From the NCBI GenBank assembly GCA_965153455.1, contig OZ234493.1, forward strand, positions 27,394,213 through 27,458,212: 64,000 nucleotides of DNA, in the 5' to 3' direction. Origin of the DNA: Sphagnum compactum (taxonomy: Eukaryota; Bryophyta; Sphagnopsida; Sphagnales). The notes under the pieces are model-generated. The model saw only the letters and a list, made by a program, of their open reading frames with translations, made no database searches and had not been told where the DNA came from. Shown here in pieces: positions 47,466 through 59,000 of this stretch; position 1 is the stretch's first letter, and each line of letters starts with the position of its first letter. Both the position numbers and the translations under genes were made by a program.

Positions 47466-49001
47466 TCAATGAAAAATGGAGTTGTACTGCTTGGTAAGGC
47501 TGTCCTTGAGACTTGTGTAGAGCTTATAGAGAGAGTACTGGCCCAGACTGTTTATCTGATACCATGAATTGAAAACTTGGTAACGCTGATCTGTGCCTGC
47601 CCATGTGAGTTGGATGCTAAGACTGCAATCCTGTACGCCTCCAGATCGTTTGCAATCTTGACTTCGAATTGCACACTCTCCATTCACACAGACAAAGGGA
47701 GAGACTCCTTGACAAGCTTGGCATCCATCACTCTTCCATATCGGGGTTTTAAGTCTACCTGTGTCAAACTCCAGCACCTGCACACATGTAACTTTGTCAC
47801 TCTCATTTCTTCCTACTCATCATCCACAGGCTGAGAATGCATTTCTTCCATGTCACATTGCTCAGCAATTCTCCACATGAATCCTCAACCCTAACACCAC
47901 TAGGTTTCGGTGATGATAAGTTCATCAAGAGAGCAAGCCCCAGACATGGAGCAAAGACAAGTTGATCCAGGCACCAAAACCTAGTTTCTGCTTCACACAA
48001 GGCAGCCCAGAAAAAGTCAGGCAAGAAATGGCATCCAAGCTGCAAGTTAGAAAGGAGCAATACCATTGACAGGCTGGTGGTGTGGTAGCTGGAGTTGGCT
48101 ACAAATTTGGGAGATGAAACAGCTGCAAACTTGCTCCCTGCATAGACAACAGCAAAACCTCCACCCGAAAAGTTTTCCTGCCAAAACAATTGCACAGAAC
48201 AAGGTGTGAAGATAGAAAACGTAGATGGAGAGCATGACAGACAAGTACTCTTCCACATTTGTCCACCATCAAGAAATGCATTGACTACAGCAATCAATGT
48301 AGCTCTCAACATGATACCAGTCAAGCTCTGCAGCACAGCATTGCAGAAGAAGAGAAGTTGTTGGAGAAATATGAGTGACAAAAGAGCTGCTGTCTGTCAT
48401 GATGCCACAAGCATAACAGGAGTGGCACTATATGAGCTAGGGTCGGCAACAAGATGTGCCCTACAAACAAGCAAAGCAGACTCAGAAACAAACAGGAGCT
48501 GCAGCACGAAAGGTGGTGGCGCTAAAACATGATGCAGGTGGCTGATTGCGATTGTTGAGCTACCCGCCATATCCAAACCCTGTTTCTAAGGGGAGCAGCA
48601 GAAGAAGAACAGGAAGAAAGCAAGAAAAGCGAATGAAGAATACTCACAGGATTCAGTTCGGTATAGTTCACAACGAGCAGTGAAATCTCATCTACTTTGG
48701 GGCGAAACACGGACAAGCGATTGGAGTACAAGCTGCTGCTGCTATGCGAGTTGACGGCGTTGCAAGGAGACAGCTGCTGGACGTAGTTTCTGCTCTGGGA
48801 GAAGAAGGAAGCGTTGCTACCGATAAGCAATCCAAACGTGAATCCATCTCCCTTCTCAACTGTGGTATCATCACAGGGACTGAAAGCCACGTTCTTGTCT
48901 CCTCTTACTCCCATGCAGCAGCAGCAACAGTTGAGCACAAAAATGACCTGCAATACTACCACCCCACATCTCCCAGCTGGCAACAAGCTGCTACTACCCA
49001 T
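47466..49001 (-). CDS. Secreted cysteine-rich plant protein, At3g44150 ('Expp1')-like
   Basis: Three exons on the minus strand: 49001-48648, 48177-48064, 47777-47466, all GT-AG and phase 0, giving 259 residues. The first ATG of the frame is used; an upstream in-frame GTG is ignored. An N-terminal hydrophobic stretch (about 13-30, VVVLQVIFVLNCCCCCMG) looks like a signal peptide. The mature part begins NVAFSPCDDTTVEKGDGFTFG, followed by VQQLSPC, FRPKVDEISLLVVN, GGFAVVYAGSKFAAVSSPKF, and VLEFDTGRL...WKSDGCQACQG. A run of cysteines (FVCVNGECAIRSQDC...VQDCSLSIQL) then leads to SWYQINSLGQYSLYKLY and SLTKQY at the end. I recall this pattern from a plant-specific family of unknown function; the cysteine spacing suggests an extracellular, disulfide-stabilised protein. 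The family name is from memory and less sure than the gene structure. Confidence 0.8.
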
Positions 49002-49036
49002 TTGCTCTTCTCTGCCGTATAAAGACCTCACCTTGA

Positions 49037-49183
49037 GCTCTCTCTCTCTCTCTCTCTCTCAAACGCCAATCTTACAGCACCCAACAGATGCTCTTTTGGA
49101 GATTTTACTTGAAACTCTTGCTTACAAGAAACTCGTTCGACTGACAACAGACAACTGCAAATGTAACTATTCTCCTCCAGACT

Positions 49184-49231
<48 letters not shown>

Positions 49232-49290
49232 AGCACCCAATCTCACAGCACCCAAACTTATTTTACTTGAAACTGATTTTTTGACTAAGT
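49037..49290 (-). repeat. Duplicated leader segment with (GA)n and (TG)n microsatellites
   Basis: Upstream of the secreted-protein gene, a (TC)n tract plus CCAATCTTACAGCACCCAA and TTTTACTTGAAACT (49037-49120) is repeated as a (TC)n(AC)n tract plus CCAATCTCACAGCACCCAAA and TTTTACTTGAAACT (49183-49280). The unit is about 150 bp. On the coding strand these tracts are (GA)n, a motif often bound by plant GAGA-binding factors when near promoters. Confidence 0.85.
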
Positions 49291-49384
49291 TCTGAGAGAG
49301 TGGTTTGAATTCTGTCTTCTCACAACAGCTCTCTTACAACAGCTTTTCCTTTCGGCAGTCAAAAGGGTCCACCAGGGTTTGGTT

Positions 49385-49660
49385 TGTTGGCCTTTGCCTG
49401 CCAAGGGCAAGGATATTGTGTTTAGATTCATTATAGAGTATAGTAGCTTAGATGATATTTTGGCTTGTTTAAAACTTGAGATTAGTTCACAGAGTTATAA
49501 TAATATTTTGAAGGATTTTGGTTTCTTTCGGAGGATTATTTTTTAAGAAGATTATATTTTTGCATGGTGAAATATTTGAGTTTTCATAATTCTTCTTTTG
49601 CCTTAAGATACTCTTTTCAATGTAAAATGGCAATGCCACATTGTGATGACACACCCCCTT
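49385..49660 (+). repeat. Dispersed repeat R1, copy 2
   Basis: Same order of landmarks as 23440-23760 but lacking the GGCCCCTCGAGAATATTAGG block between AGTAGCTTA and ATGATATTTTGG. It directly abuts the inverted-repeat element at 49670. Confidence 0.85.
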
Positions 49661-49669
49661 GTTTTAAGG

Positions 49670-50728
49670 ATTTTGTGATGTAGCCAAAGTGGCAATCATC
49701 CAAAATAATAATTTAGCCAAATTTGTCTACATCATAGATATGAAGGTAGAAAAATAAAATAAAAAATAGAATCCTTTGATATTCTTGGCTATCTTCTGGA
49801 AGTTAATCATGAGACTCTGGCAATTCTGGCCAGATTTTGAATTAAATTGCCCATATTGAATCATGAGGGGATGAGGTGTTATCACTTTTGCAAGAGCCTC
49901 CGGCCGTTGGATGGCAAGTTCCAAAAACGCAAGTAAGAGGGGCAATGCATTTGATCTCCCTTGACAACCATGCACCTCGCAACATTAAGGGCGTGTCAAA
50001 CATCATCATCAATCTCAAATGTTTGAAGGGAGCTCACCGCCATCACCTCCTTTCTTTTTGTTAAGGTTGTCACCTTGCTATTCATTAGAAGAAACATCAG
50101 TTGAACCTCACATTATGTGTGTGCCAAATGATGCTTGAAGAATGTTGGAGTCTTGGGATTTTAATTTCTATTTTGTTCTTGAATCTTTAATGATTAAAAG
50201 GCAAATCAAAGCTTCAACTTCCAATCTCCTACCACCAATGAGGAGAAGTCAATACTCCAATGGCTAATCATTGATTTCACCACTGTTGGTCAAGTGTTTG
50301 TTGTGTGAGTGCAAATTGCAACTTGTTGCTTCAATTGAATGTGCAAACTTCCAAGCTTTAGGTGTGCTTCAAACTCCATTGTATATAAATTTTCATGGGG
50401 AGTCGAGTTGAATTGATCTTTCTTACTTTTTTGAATTTGTTCACTTTTTATGTGTTGTTGTGTGCAACAATGTGTTTTTTTGTTTTTTTTGCAAAATTTT
50501 GTCAAATTTTGACCTAAAAATATGATTTTTTCCATGGAAATAATGGCTCAAATTTGTCAAATTTCAAAGAAAAAAAGTTTCTAGTTCGCCAAATATTTAT
50601 GATAAGTTGCAATAGGTGGCCAAGAATATAGAAAGGACCATTTTTTTTTCTACTTTCACATTTAATTTGTACCCAAATCTAGCTAAATCATCTTATGGAT
50701 GATCACCACTTTAGTTACATCACAAAAT
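49670..50728. mobile_element. 1.06-kb element with ~58-bp terminal inverted repeats
   Basis: The left end ATTTTGTGATGTAGCCAAAG, then a CAATCATCC word and TTTAGCCAAATTTG (49670-49730), pairs with the right end (50672-50728), which reads on the minus strand ATTTTGTGATGTAACTAAAG, then GATCATCC and TTTAGCTAGATTTG. The interior is AT-rich and has no transposase-like frame, so it is non-autonomous. The target-site duplication is not clear. Related end fragments at 19690, 20240 and 34215 show it is a family. Confidence 0.75.
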
Positions 50729-53700
50729 TGGAAAAAAAAACCTTGGTGTGCAAGGTTTATTAGGTGTAATGTTGAGTTTTGCAAGTTTGTGATTTGTGTT
50801 CATTCGACATAGTCATGGGCTTAAAGGTGGTGAGGTTTTATTAATTTGTCATTTGTTACACAACTTCTTCAAACAATGTCACCTTTAAAACCTCCACTAA
50901 ATTTTAAGTGTCAAATTATTTTTCTTCGTTTCTTTCCGACATCGTAGGGTATCAATAATCAGCTTGATAGTTGGGTTGATAATTAGGTCAAAATTCAATA
51001 ATTAACCAACATTAATAAACACCTTATAAGGAAAATGGTATGACCATCAAACTTTAATCATCTCAAAAGCTTATCATCCTTGATGTTGATTCCACTTAAA
51101 ATATGAATCAAAGAAAAATTAGGAAAGAATGGGCGCTTAAATGTCCAAGTGTTCCAAGATAGATGGGATATAAAGCTTCATTGGGTCAAAGCTACTATTG
51201 GTCCTAATGGTAAGTTGATCCATGTGAAATGATGAACTTATAGTGAAGTAAAAAAAAACGAGAAAAGTTATGCATGCATAAATTCAATGGTTTGTAAAAA
51301 CATGCAAGTCACTTCAAAGCAACAACTGTAAATCCAAGGTTGGTTGTTGGTTGGTACTATATGAGTTCCAACAATTGGCATGCAGAATGAGTGATATATT
51401 GTTGCATTTCATGATAAGCTTTTGTTGTTCAACAAGTTGCAAATGGTGATCGTGTAGAATAAAGGAGGATGTTCATGCAATTAATCACAAATTTCCACTT
51501 TTTCAAAGAAAGGTGACCTTTGATAGATTTCAAAGGTTGTAAAAGAAGTTCGATTTTCTTAAAATGCCAAACAACCCACACAAACATTGGTTTGACAACA
51601 TTGGTTGGAACATGGTTTAAGTCATGCATTTGTTTGTCCTTTGATCCACTTAGGTGGCAATTTAAAAGGCTTGAATCTTCTTCTTTTTTTGGCGATGAAT
51701 GATTACCATTGACAATTAGTTGTGGTTTCAATCCATGTGTATGTTGAAAGTTGAAAATGTATCCTCGTCCTTTTCACATTTTAGTGAATGGTTGAAGGCT
51801 CCAACACTAACAACTTGATGATGGATTCCCTATTCATGTATGGTGGTTTTAAAAGTTTGACTTGGTTTCAAAATTTATTTGTTTTCAAGTAGACTTGATG
51901 TGACAATGTGCTAAGGATTGAATATCGATGTTACCATCTAGTTGAAAGAAAAATATGCACTCTTCATTTGGATGTGCATTGTGTTGCACATTGAACAAAC
52001 TTGGCTATCTAAACTCTATTTTAGTTATCCCTTGTTGCAAAAATCAAATCATTCATATAATCAATTTACAACTATTATTCATAGAACCTTCAATAAACCT
52101 CTTTTTTTGGAGAAATCTAAATTGGCCAAATTCCTAAAGCAAAAGGTCCTTAAGATTCTATGAAATGTTAAAACACATTGGATTTCAATGTTGTCTTTGG
52201 GCAAACGAATCTTGATAAAATAGTTGTTGTTGGTTGTGCACATGTTTGATGAGTAAGTAACCAATGTAATGGCAAAAGCCCACTTGGAGCTTTTATTTAA
52301 TGTAAAAAAAAATTGGGAGTTAAATTGTATCTTACCAAACTTGCTTGAGTGCATGCAATATTTGTCACAATTTCGCATGTAAAGGATGAAAGGGTTAATT
52401 TGCTAACATGTGGATTTGCTTTAAATTTTAACATTTAAGCTTTTTCATTGAGCTTGTTTGGGACATGCATTTAAAATTTTTGTTAATATATACAATATTA
52501 TGATATGACAAAGTAGCTCGGGGATTCAATTATATGCATCTATCAAATTTTCTCATGGGTGTAATCACACTAACACATACACAAGCAATTGTAATCAATG
52601 TTTGGATTTGTGTATTTAATATTTTTAAAAAACTCCAAATGAAATTTCTTTTAAATAATTTTATTTTCAATGTATTAGTATATGTATTCGAAAAGTTTGA
52701 AATCAATATAATGAATGAAAATTACCCAAAATTGTTTTGAAAACACTGTAACCAATGATTTTGAGTAGTAAAAGGACTTGTAAATGGATTTGAATTTTTT
52801 TTGAAAATGACCTATTTATAGCAAATTGTTTATGTAAATCATAACATAATAATGTGATGAAATTTTTTCAAGATTTTTAAAAAAAAATTTGCTTAGAATA
52901 TTTCAAAAATATTTCATAATGAACCCTTAATAAGTAGTCACCAAAAGGAGCGGGTGTGGTTCATGATATGTTGTTTGCACCCTCACACCAACATTAAAGA
53001 ATGTACTACATAGTTTTTTAAAACTAGCAAAAGGAGGCAACCTTAGTAGAAAACATGCATAAATTATGAGTTGAGACCTAAAACATCGAACACACTTGTG
53101 AAGACCATATGATTTAGTTTTCACTTTTCTTATTATTAGATATTTTTTCTGCTTCTATGTTTTTTTCATGTGTTGTGTATTTTGTTTTTTCTACAAATGG
53201 ATGAAAATGTTTATAACTTTTTTTGTAGTTTTTGGTGTTGGGTTGGGCTTTTGTTTTGTAGGTTTGTTATTATATGTTTACCAGTTGGGTTTATTTTCTA
53301 AGATGCCTTGACTTCCATTTAGTGATTGCATTATGTTATTTAATGGCATTATAGAACTATGTACCATTTCCAAGCACTTGGGGCAATATGTGAGGTTATG
53401 GTCAAAATGTTGTCACCATAATAATTAGTTATGTGATGAATTAGAGTTATGGACATTGATTGCTTGGAGACACCTTGTAGTTTATCATTTCCACATGCTA
53501 TGAACTTCATGATGAACTTACACATTGAACTGTTTTTTACAATTTGCTTGATTTGGATGTAATTGCTTTTGATGCAAAATTGGAAGAGTTGTAAATTTGC
53601 ATTAAGTGTCAAGTCCAAAAAATGCTTCTACATTTCATTTTATTTTGGCATGGATTTGATAGAAAAAAGGTCATAAAATGTTGGCACTAATATATGTTAG

Positions 53701-55489
53701 ATCTTAAGTTTTAAAATATGTATTTAATTACATAATATGTAGGTGACAATAATATAACATGATTGATTTTTTAGTATGACTCACAATTATTATTACCTTT
53801 GTTGGTTGAATTTTACAAATCACCTAATGCCAATTGCAATTGAAAAGTCTTGAATGTTAGGTTTGCAAGTGGATTCCAAGGATTTGTTTCATACCACTAA
53901 AGCATATCTACACACTTGAAGTGTTTTATTCAAGAAAGCTTGATGAATTCCACCACTATTTCATTGACATGGATTGCAAATGTGTCTTGAGTTGGTGACG
54001 AACAAAATCACACATAATCCCAATTTTTACAAAGTCTATGAAACACATTTTGGGCATTTTAACTTCCCAATTTGAAATTGAAAGGTTTTTTTCCATTGTT
54101 GGAATCCTCATATCACTTTGAAAATGTCATATTCAAACTAAAAATCTTAACAAATTAATATATGTTAAGAAGCATTGGCCATTGGATCCATAGGTTGGCT
54201 ATTGCAAGCATTTTGATTTAGTAATTGCATGTGAAGCATAATTTAACTTGATAGAACTTGAGGCTAAATTTGATGATGGAGTGGAACATGACGAGTTTTT
54301 GAAAGCTATGTGATAACATTCATCTCCTTCACTACCCAACAAAGTTTTAAATGTGCCTTTGCATTTTATTAAGGGTTTATTTGTTTTTGTAAAAATATTT
54401 TTGTTTTTAAGGATTAAGGTTTAACTATGGAATGTGAAAATGCATTTACTAAGGTTGCATTATGTCTAATTTGTAAATGTTTGCAAGTTTTGTGAAAATT
54501 AGAATTTTGATGGTGATTTATTGCTTTGTACAAACCAATGAATTTTGGTTTTTTGTTTAGTGAAAATTGGAAACTTGATGGTGATTTGTAACTTCATGAA
54601 ACATTTTGTTTAAGTTGTGATATGCCCATGGTAGATGCAGTAGTTGATCATTTTTTCAATAGATGTAATTACTAGTGATGTTGATTAAGTTGTGATATGC
54701 CCATGGTAGATGTAGTAGTTGATCATTTTTTCAATAGATGTAATTCCTAGTGGTGTCGATGATGTGCTTGCTATTTACAATATACCATGAATGATACTTT
54801 TATGAGGTGACTTGAAAATAATGAGATGCATAAATGTTAAGGTTTCTAGGTAGAAAAGGAATCATATTTTGACAAATTGTCTTATTTTTATTTAGATCAT
54901 TTCATCTTTTCATTTTGCAAAAAAAAAAAACATTTTGCCTTTCGCGCTTTGAAGTTATTCTAAATTAACTTCAATAAAACTTCATGGAGCATGGCACTCT
55001 ACATTATTTTAGTGATCTAGTCATTATTGTGCAAGTGACTATTTTTTTCCACACAATGTTCATCTTTGTTCAATGCTACCATGTAAATGTTTTTATAAAC
55101 TTCTATTTCATTTGGTTTCCAATTCAAAGAATTGAAAACTTCTAATTAAGATTGGGTATTTGGTGAGAAACCAAATGATAAACTTCAAAGAGCTAAGAAT
55201 GTTGATGAGGTGTTTAGTAGAAACTTGGGTGATAGCCAGGGTATTTGTCAAAGAACCTCACAAATACCCACTTAAAAAATAATACAATTCTCGCCCCGTT
55301 ATCAATACCCTCAATATATATATATATAGAAACACCCAACCCCAGGTGGGTTCTCTAACTAGATTTTTTTTTAAAAAAAAACCCAGACCCTAGGGGTATT
55401 AAAAAAATCAAATACCCGCCCTACAGTGGTAATAAGTCAGTCCCCAGGCTCGGTCCCCAGCCCTAAAAGCAAGGGTCTGGATTCTGGAA
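50729..55489. other. Gene-free AT-rich region
   Basis: Short unrecognised frames only. A 75-bp direct duplication at 54611-54760 and a TA-rich tract at about 55315-55330 are the only structure I see. A GGGTATTTG...ACAAATACCC inverted motif lies at 55245-55272. Confidence 0.5.
54611..54760 (+). repeat. 75-bp tandem duplication
   Basis: TAAGTTGTGATATGCCCATG starts both copies (54611 and 54686); each runs through GTTGATCATTTTTTCAATAG to a CTAGTG(A/G)TG word. The copies differ at only a few positions. Confidence 0.95.
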
Positions 55490-55770
55490 TCACTATGGCC
55501 ATTTACATTAAAATAAGTATCTTAATGAAAAAGAAGAATTATGGAAACTCAAATATTTCACCATACAAAAATATAATCTTCCAAAATCCTCTAAAAGAAA
55601 CCCAAAATCTTCAAGATATTATTATAACTCTATAATAATTAATCTCAAGTTTCAACACAAGCCAAGATATTTATGTTTCAAAAATCCTCATTTAAAAAAA
55701 AAAAGACCTATTATTATTATTACCTAGGGGCCAAAATCCCTTAAGCTACTATACTTTATAATTAAGCTAA
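55490..55770 (-). repeat. Dispersed repeat R1, copy 3
   Basis: Reverse complement of the R1 copies at 23440 and 49385, including TATGGAAACTCAAATATTTC, AATCTCAAGTTTCAACACAA and TAAGCTACTATACTTTATAA. It ends immediately before the telo-box cluster of the S1-domain gene, so a repeat forms the proximal upstream region of that gene. Confidence 0.85.
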
Positions 55771-55777
55771 ACCCAAT

Positions 55778-55808
55778 AACCCTAAACCCCTAAAACCCTA
55801 AACCCTAC
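55778..55808 (+). promoter_or_regulatory. Telo-box cluster upstream of the S1-domain gene
   Basis: Three consecutive AACCCTAAA-type motifs with small spacers, 240-270 bp upstream of the start codon. Telo-boxes are typical of plant genes for translation and organelle biogenesis, which suits this gene. Confidence 0.6.
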
Positions 55809-56049
55809 CAAGGCCAAGGCCAATGCAATTGTGGACGTGCCTATAACCACCACCACTGACAAGTCCTTCCCTCATCTGTTCCTAGTGGGAGTCGATCCCC
55901 AGACCTGTTTGCTATCGTCATCTTGTTCCTTCTTCCTGTTTCCTCTTCTTCTCTTCTCTCCCACACAAACGCGCAGCGCTCGCTGCACTGCAACAACAAC
56001 AACAACAACAGGAGCTTTGCGTGAGCATTGCAAACCAACGAGAATCATC

Positions 56050-59000
56050 ATGTGGGCAAGCAACGTATCCTCTGCTTGTGGCACGGACTTCATACTACTG
56101 CGCTTTTCCAATTGCGACTTGTTTTCACACCATGCTTCTTCTTCTTCGCGCAACAGCAGCAGTAGTACTGTTTCCCTCCTTCCCTCGGCTTTATGTTTCC
56201 CCAGCGAGGCTGCACCAGCTTCTGCAAGCTCGTCTACTGGTGGTGGTGGTGGTGGTGGTGGCCGGGGAGTTTTACGGGTGTGTGGTAAGAGAGGAAAGTG
56301 TCTAGTCGTAGGAAATAGGCGGCCTCACAGGATGCTAGATTACGGAGGAGGGACAGGGGAGTTTCGTGTTTTTGCTACTGCGGACGTAGAGAAAAGTGAT
56401 GCCGTTGTGCAGCCAAAGCTGGAGTCTGTGGAAGTGAAAGAGGCTGTGAAGTTGGATAGGGTAAGTAATGAACAAACTCTTTTTTCTCTACCTTTTTTTG
56501 GTTGCCGCTGCATTTTCGTATTTGTGCGGTTTTTGTTTTTTCTTTGAATTGTTGCAATTTTGTGCGTGAAATTTGCAATGCGAGAAGAAGAATTTGTACT
56601 GATGAATCATCGTCATTCATAAGGCCAGTCTTGCATCTCTGGAAAATCCAGAAATGTGACAGACATGACGCCCTTGGCTCTTATTGTCCAAGGGTTTTGG
56701 CTTTGGAATTTTTGTGGCAGTAGTAGTGGCGACCGGTTACAGTTGCATTACATGTATGTCATGGAGTGCACTCCATTCTCAGACAGACAGAATTGAATCA
56801 GCTGCAGGCATGAGATTCACCACTGAGGATTTAGAATTAGGTGGAGAATTAGAGTTAAGCCCTGTAGAGCCAAGAGATGACAGGAGGAAACTGGTTCTGT
56901 CTGAAAAGTTTTGATCTGAATCTCAAACTGCAACTGTATGATGTGAAACTTCTCAGAGATCAAATTCCATGGTGGCTATGGTGTGCCTATGTTGCTCCTA
57001 TGTTTCAGTCACAGCTGGTAACGCACCAAGATGTGGTGTGCAATCTGTTATCACTGCTGTACATAGATGATGAGAGAGCTGCAATGACTGCATGTGAAAA
57101 TCCTGATTTCTTCACCTGCAATTTACATCAGCCATTGTTGTCATCATGTCTTGCAAAGTTGTATTAGTAACTGGAGCTGAGATATAGTTGATAAATTGCA
57201 TTAAAGAAAGCTGCAGACTGGAAGAAGGCAGAGAAGGTAATGGAGAGTGGAGCTATACATAAAGGCCGTATTGATGCATGCAACAGTGGTGGTTTATTAG
57301 TCCGATTTGGCTCCCTTCAAGGCTTCCTACCTTTCTCCCAGATGACAGTAGCTCGACTGCCCAAAGGTGTGATCTCATTTCCTGTCCTCTTTTCTCACCA
57401 GGTGATTGATTCTGTGTGGCAGCTATTTGGAAGTATAGATGAATATTGAAGTTGTCCAAATTGTTGGATTCAGGAATGTGACTGCTTTTGATGCTATTCC
57501 TCTATGCAATTGGTAATGTGGGGTTCAGTTTTTTGTAAGAAAAGTCTATTGGATCTGTCTGGTCAGTGCCAGAGTACTCTGACATGCTTCTTGGGTTTTG
57601 GGAAGGGTTCCATGTGCCAAGCTTTCATGCTTGCCAGTTTCTGGCCATCTCTACACTCTGCTATTTTTGCAGTATTGGTAGTACTTTAACAATTGCATGT
57701 TATGCAGATGGGAGTAAGACACTTGCTGAGGTTGCGAAGGAATTAGTAGGGGAGCTGATTTTTGTTAAGGTAATTATGTGGAGCCTTATGTTTCCAGAAA
57801 AAAATTGCTTTGATTTTACAGCAATGATTTGCTCAGGGGTTTTTTTTCAAAATTTCTGGAGTATATTGTGGAGGTGTCATTCCTAGAGAATCATTAGGTT
57901 TCCCCCACATGGTAGCACATCTATATGTATATCTTGTCAGAATGACCTTTAAAGGGTAATTGGGCAACATGAGTCCTCAAGGAACTGAAGGGCTTTTACT
58001 GATCAACGGGGCAAACTGGTGAGTCCTGAAGTCATCAGTTTCTATATCCTCCATTTAGTCATGATAATTTTGCGGTGGCCTGTGAAGCAGATAATAGAAG
58101 TGAATGAAGAAGAACGGCGACTGATATTTTCAGAAAAACAGGCGTCTTTGATAGAAAGTTTGCGCCAAATACAAGTTGGCTCTATTTTTGATGGCAAGGT
58201 GAATTCTGTGGCCGATTTTGGAGCCTTTGTTGACCTTCAGTTACCAGATGGTAAGTTTTTAATTTACCCCTTTCACTTGCACATCTGCGTCCCATGAATT
58301 GTACTTTGCCCCACTCCTCCATGTCTCCTCCTTCTCTTAATTTTGAGAAAAAGATAAGGTGCAAATCTGGGTCCTCTTTCTACCAATAATGCGCACAGGT
58401 TTTTGTCCCTGGACTTGTGTACCCAAACTGATTGAATTCATGTGATTAGGCTTGAAGAATTTCTCGTCTGAACTTCCAAGTTGCTCTAATGAGCAGGATA
58501 GAAGTCTTTATAGTCAGAAGGACATTCCTATTCTGGTGCAGACTAGGGTTCAAACACTAGGTAGCAAATACCTGTCTAAAGTCAACAACTCTAGGATGGA
58601 GAAGGATTTACTTTAGATTTCATGCCCATTAGAAATGCTGCAGTAAATGTACTTTGAGAAAAGACAAGGTCTATCTGGTATTACAGTATACAAGGGCTTT
58701 GCTTTGCTAGTTGTATTGCAGTTGTAAATTCTGGGGTTGTAAGACATATGATATCCTTTGATACCTTTGAGACATATTTTCATCCTTCAAGTTCTACAAA
58801 AGGTGTTAGAAGGCAGGATATCTGATGGAGAGTGGCAGGTTCATATCCTGTAAGTGGGTTGATTCACGTGTCGGAGCTCTCTTGGGATCCTGTTCGCAAC
58901 CCTCGGGATCTTTTGGAGGAAGGGCAGATGGTGCGTGTGAAAGTTATTCAAGTTGACCTGTAAGTTTAGACATGTGCTCCCTTTTTACATACAGTATATT

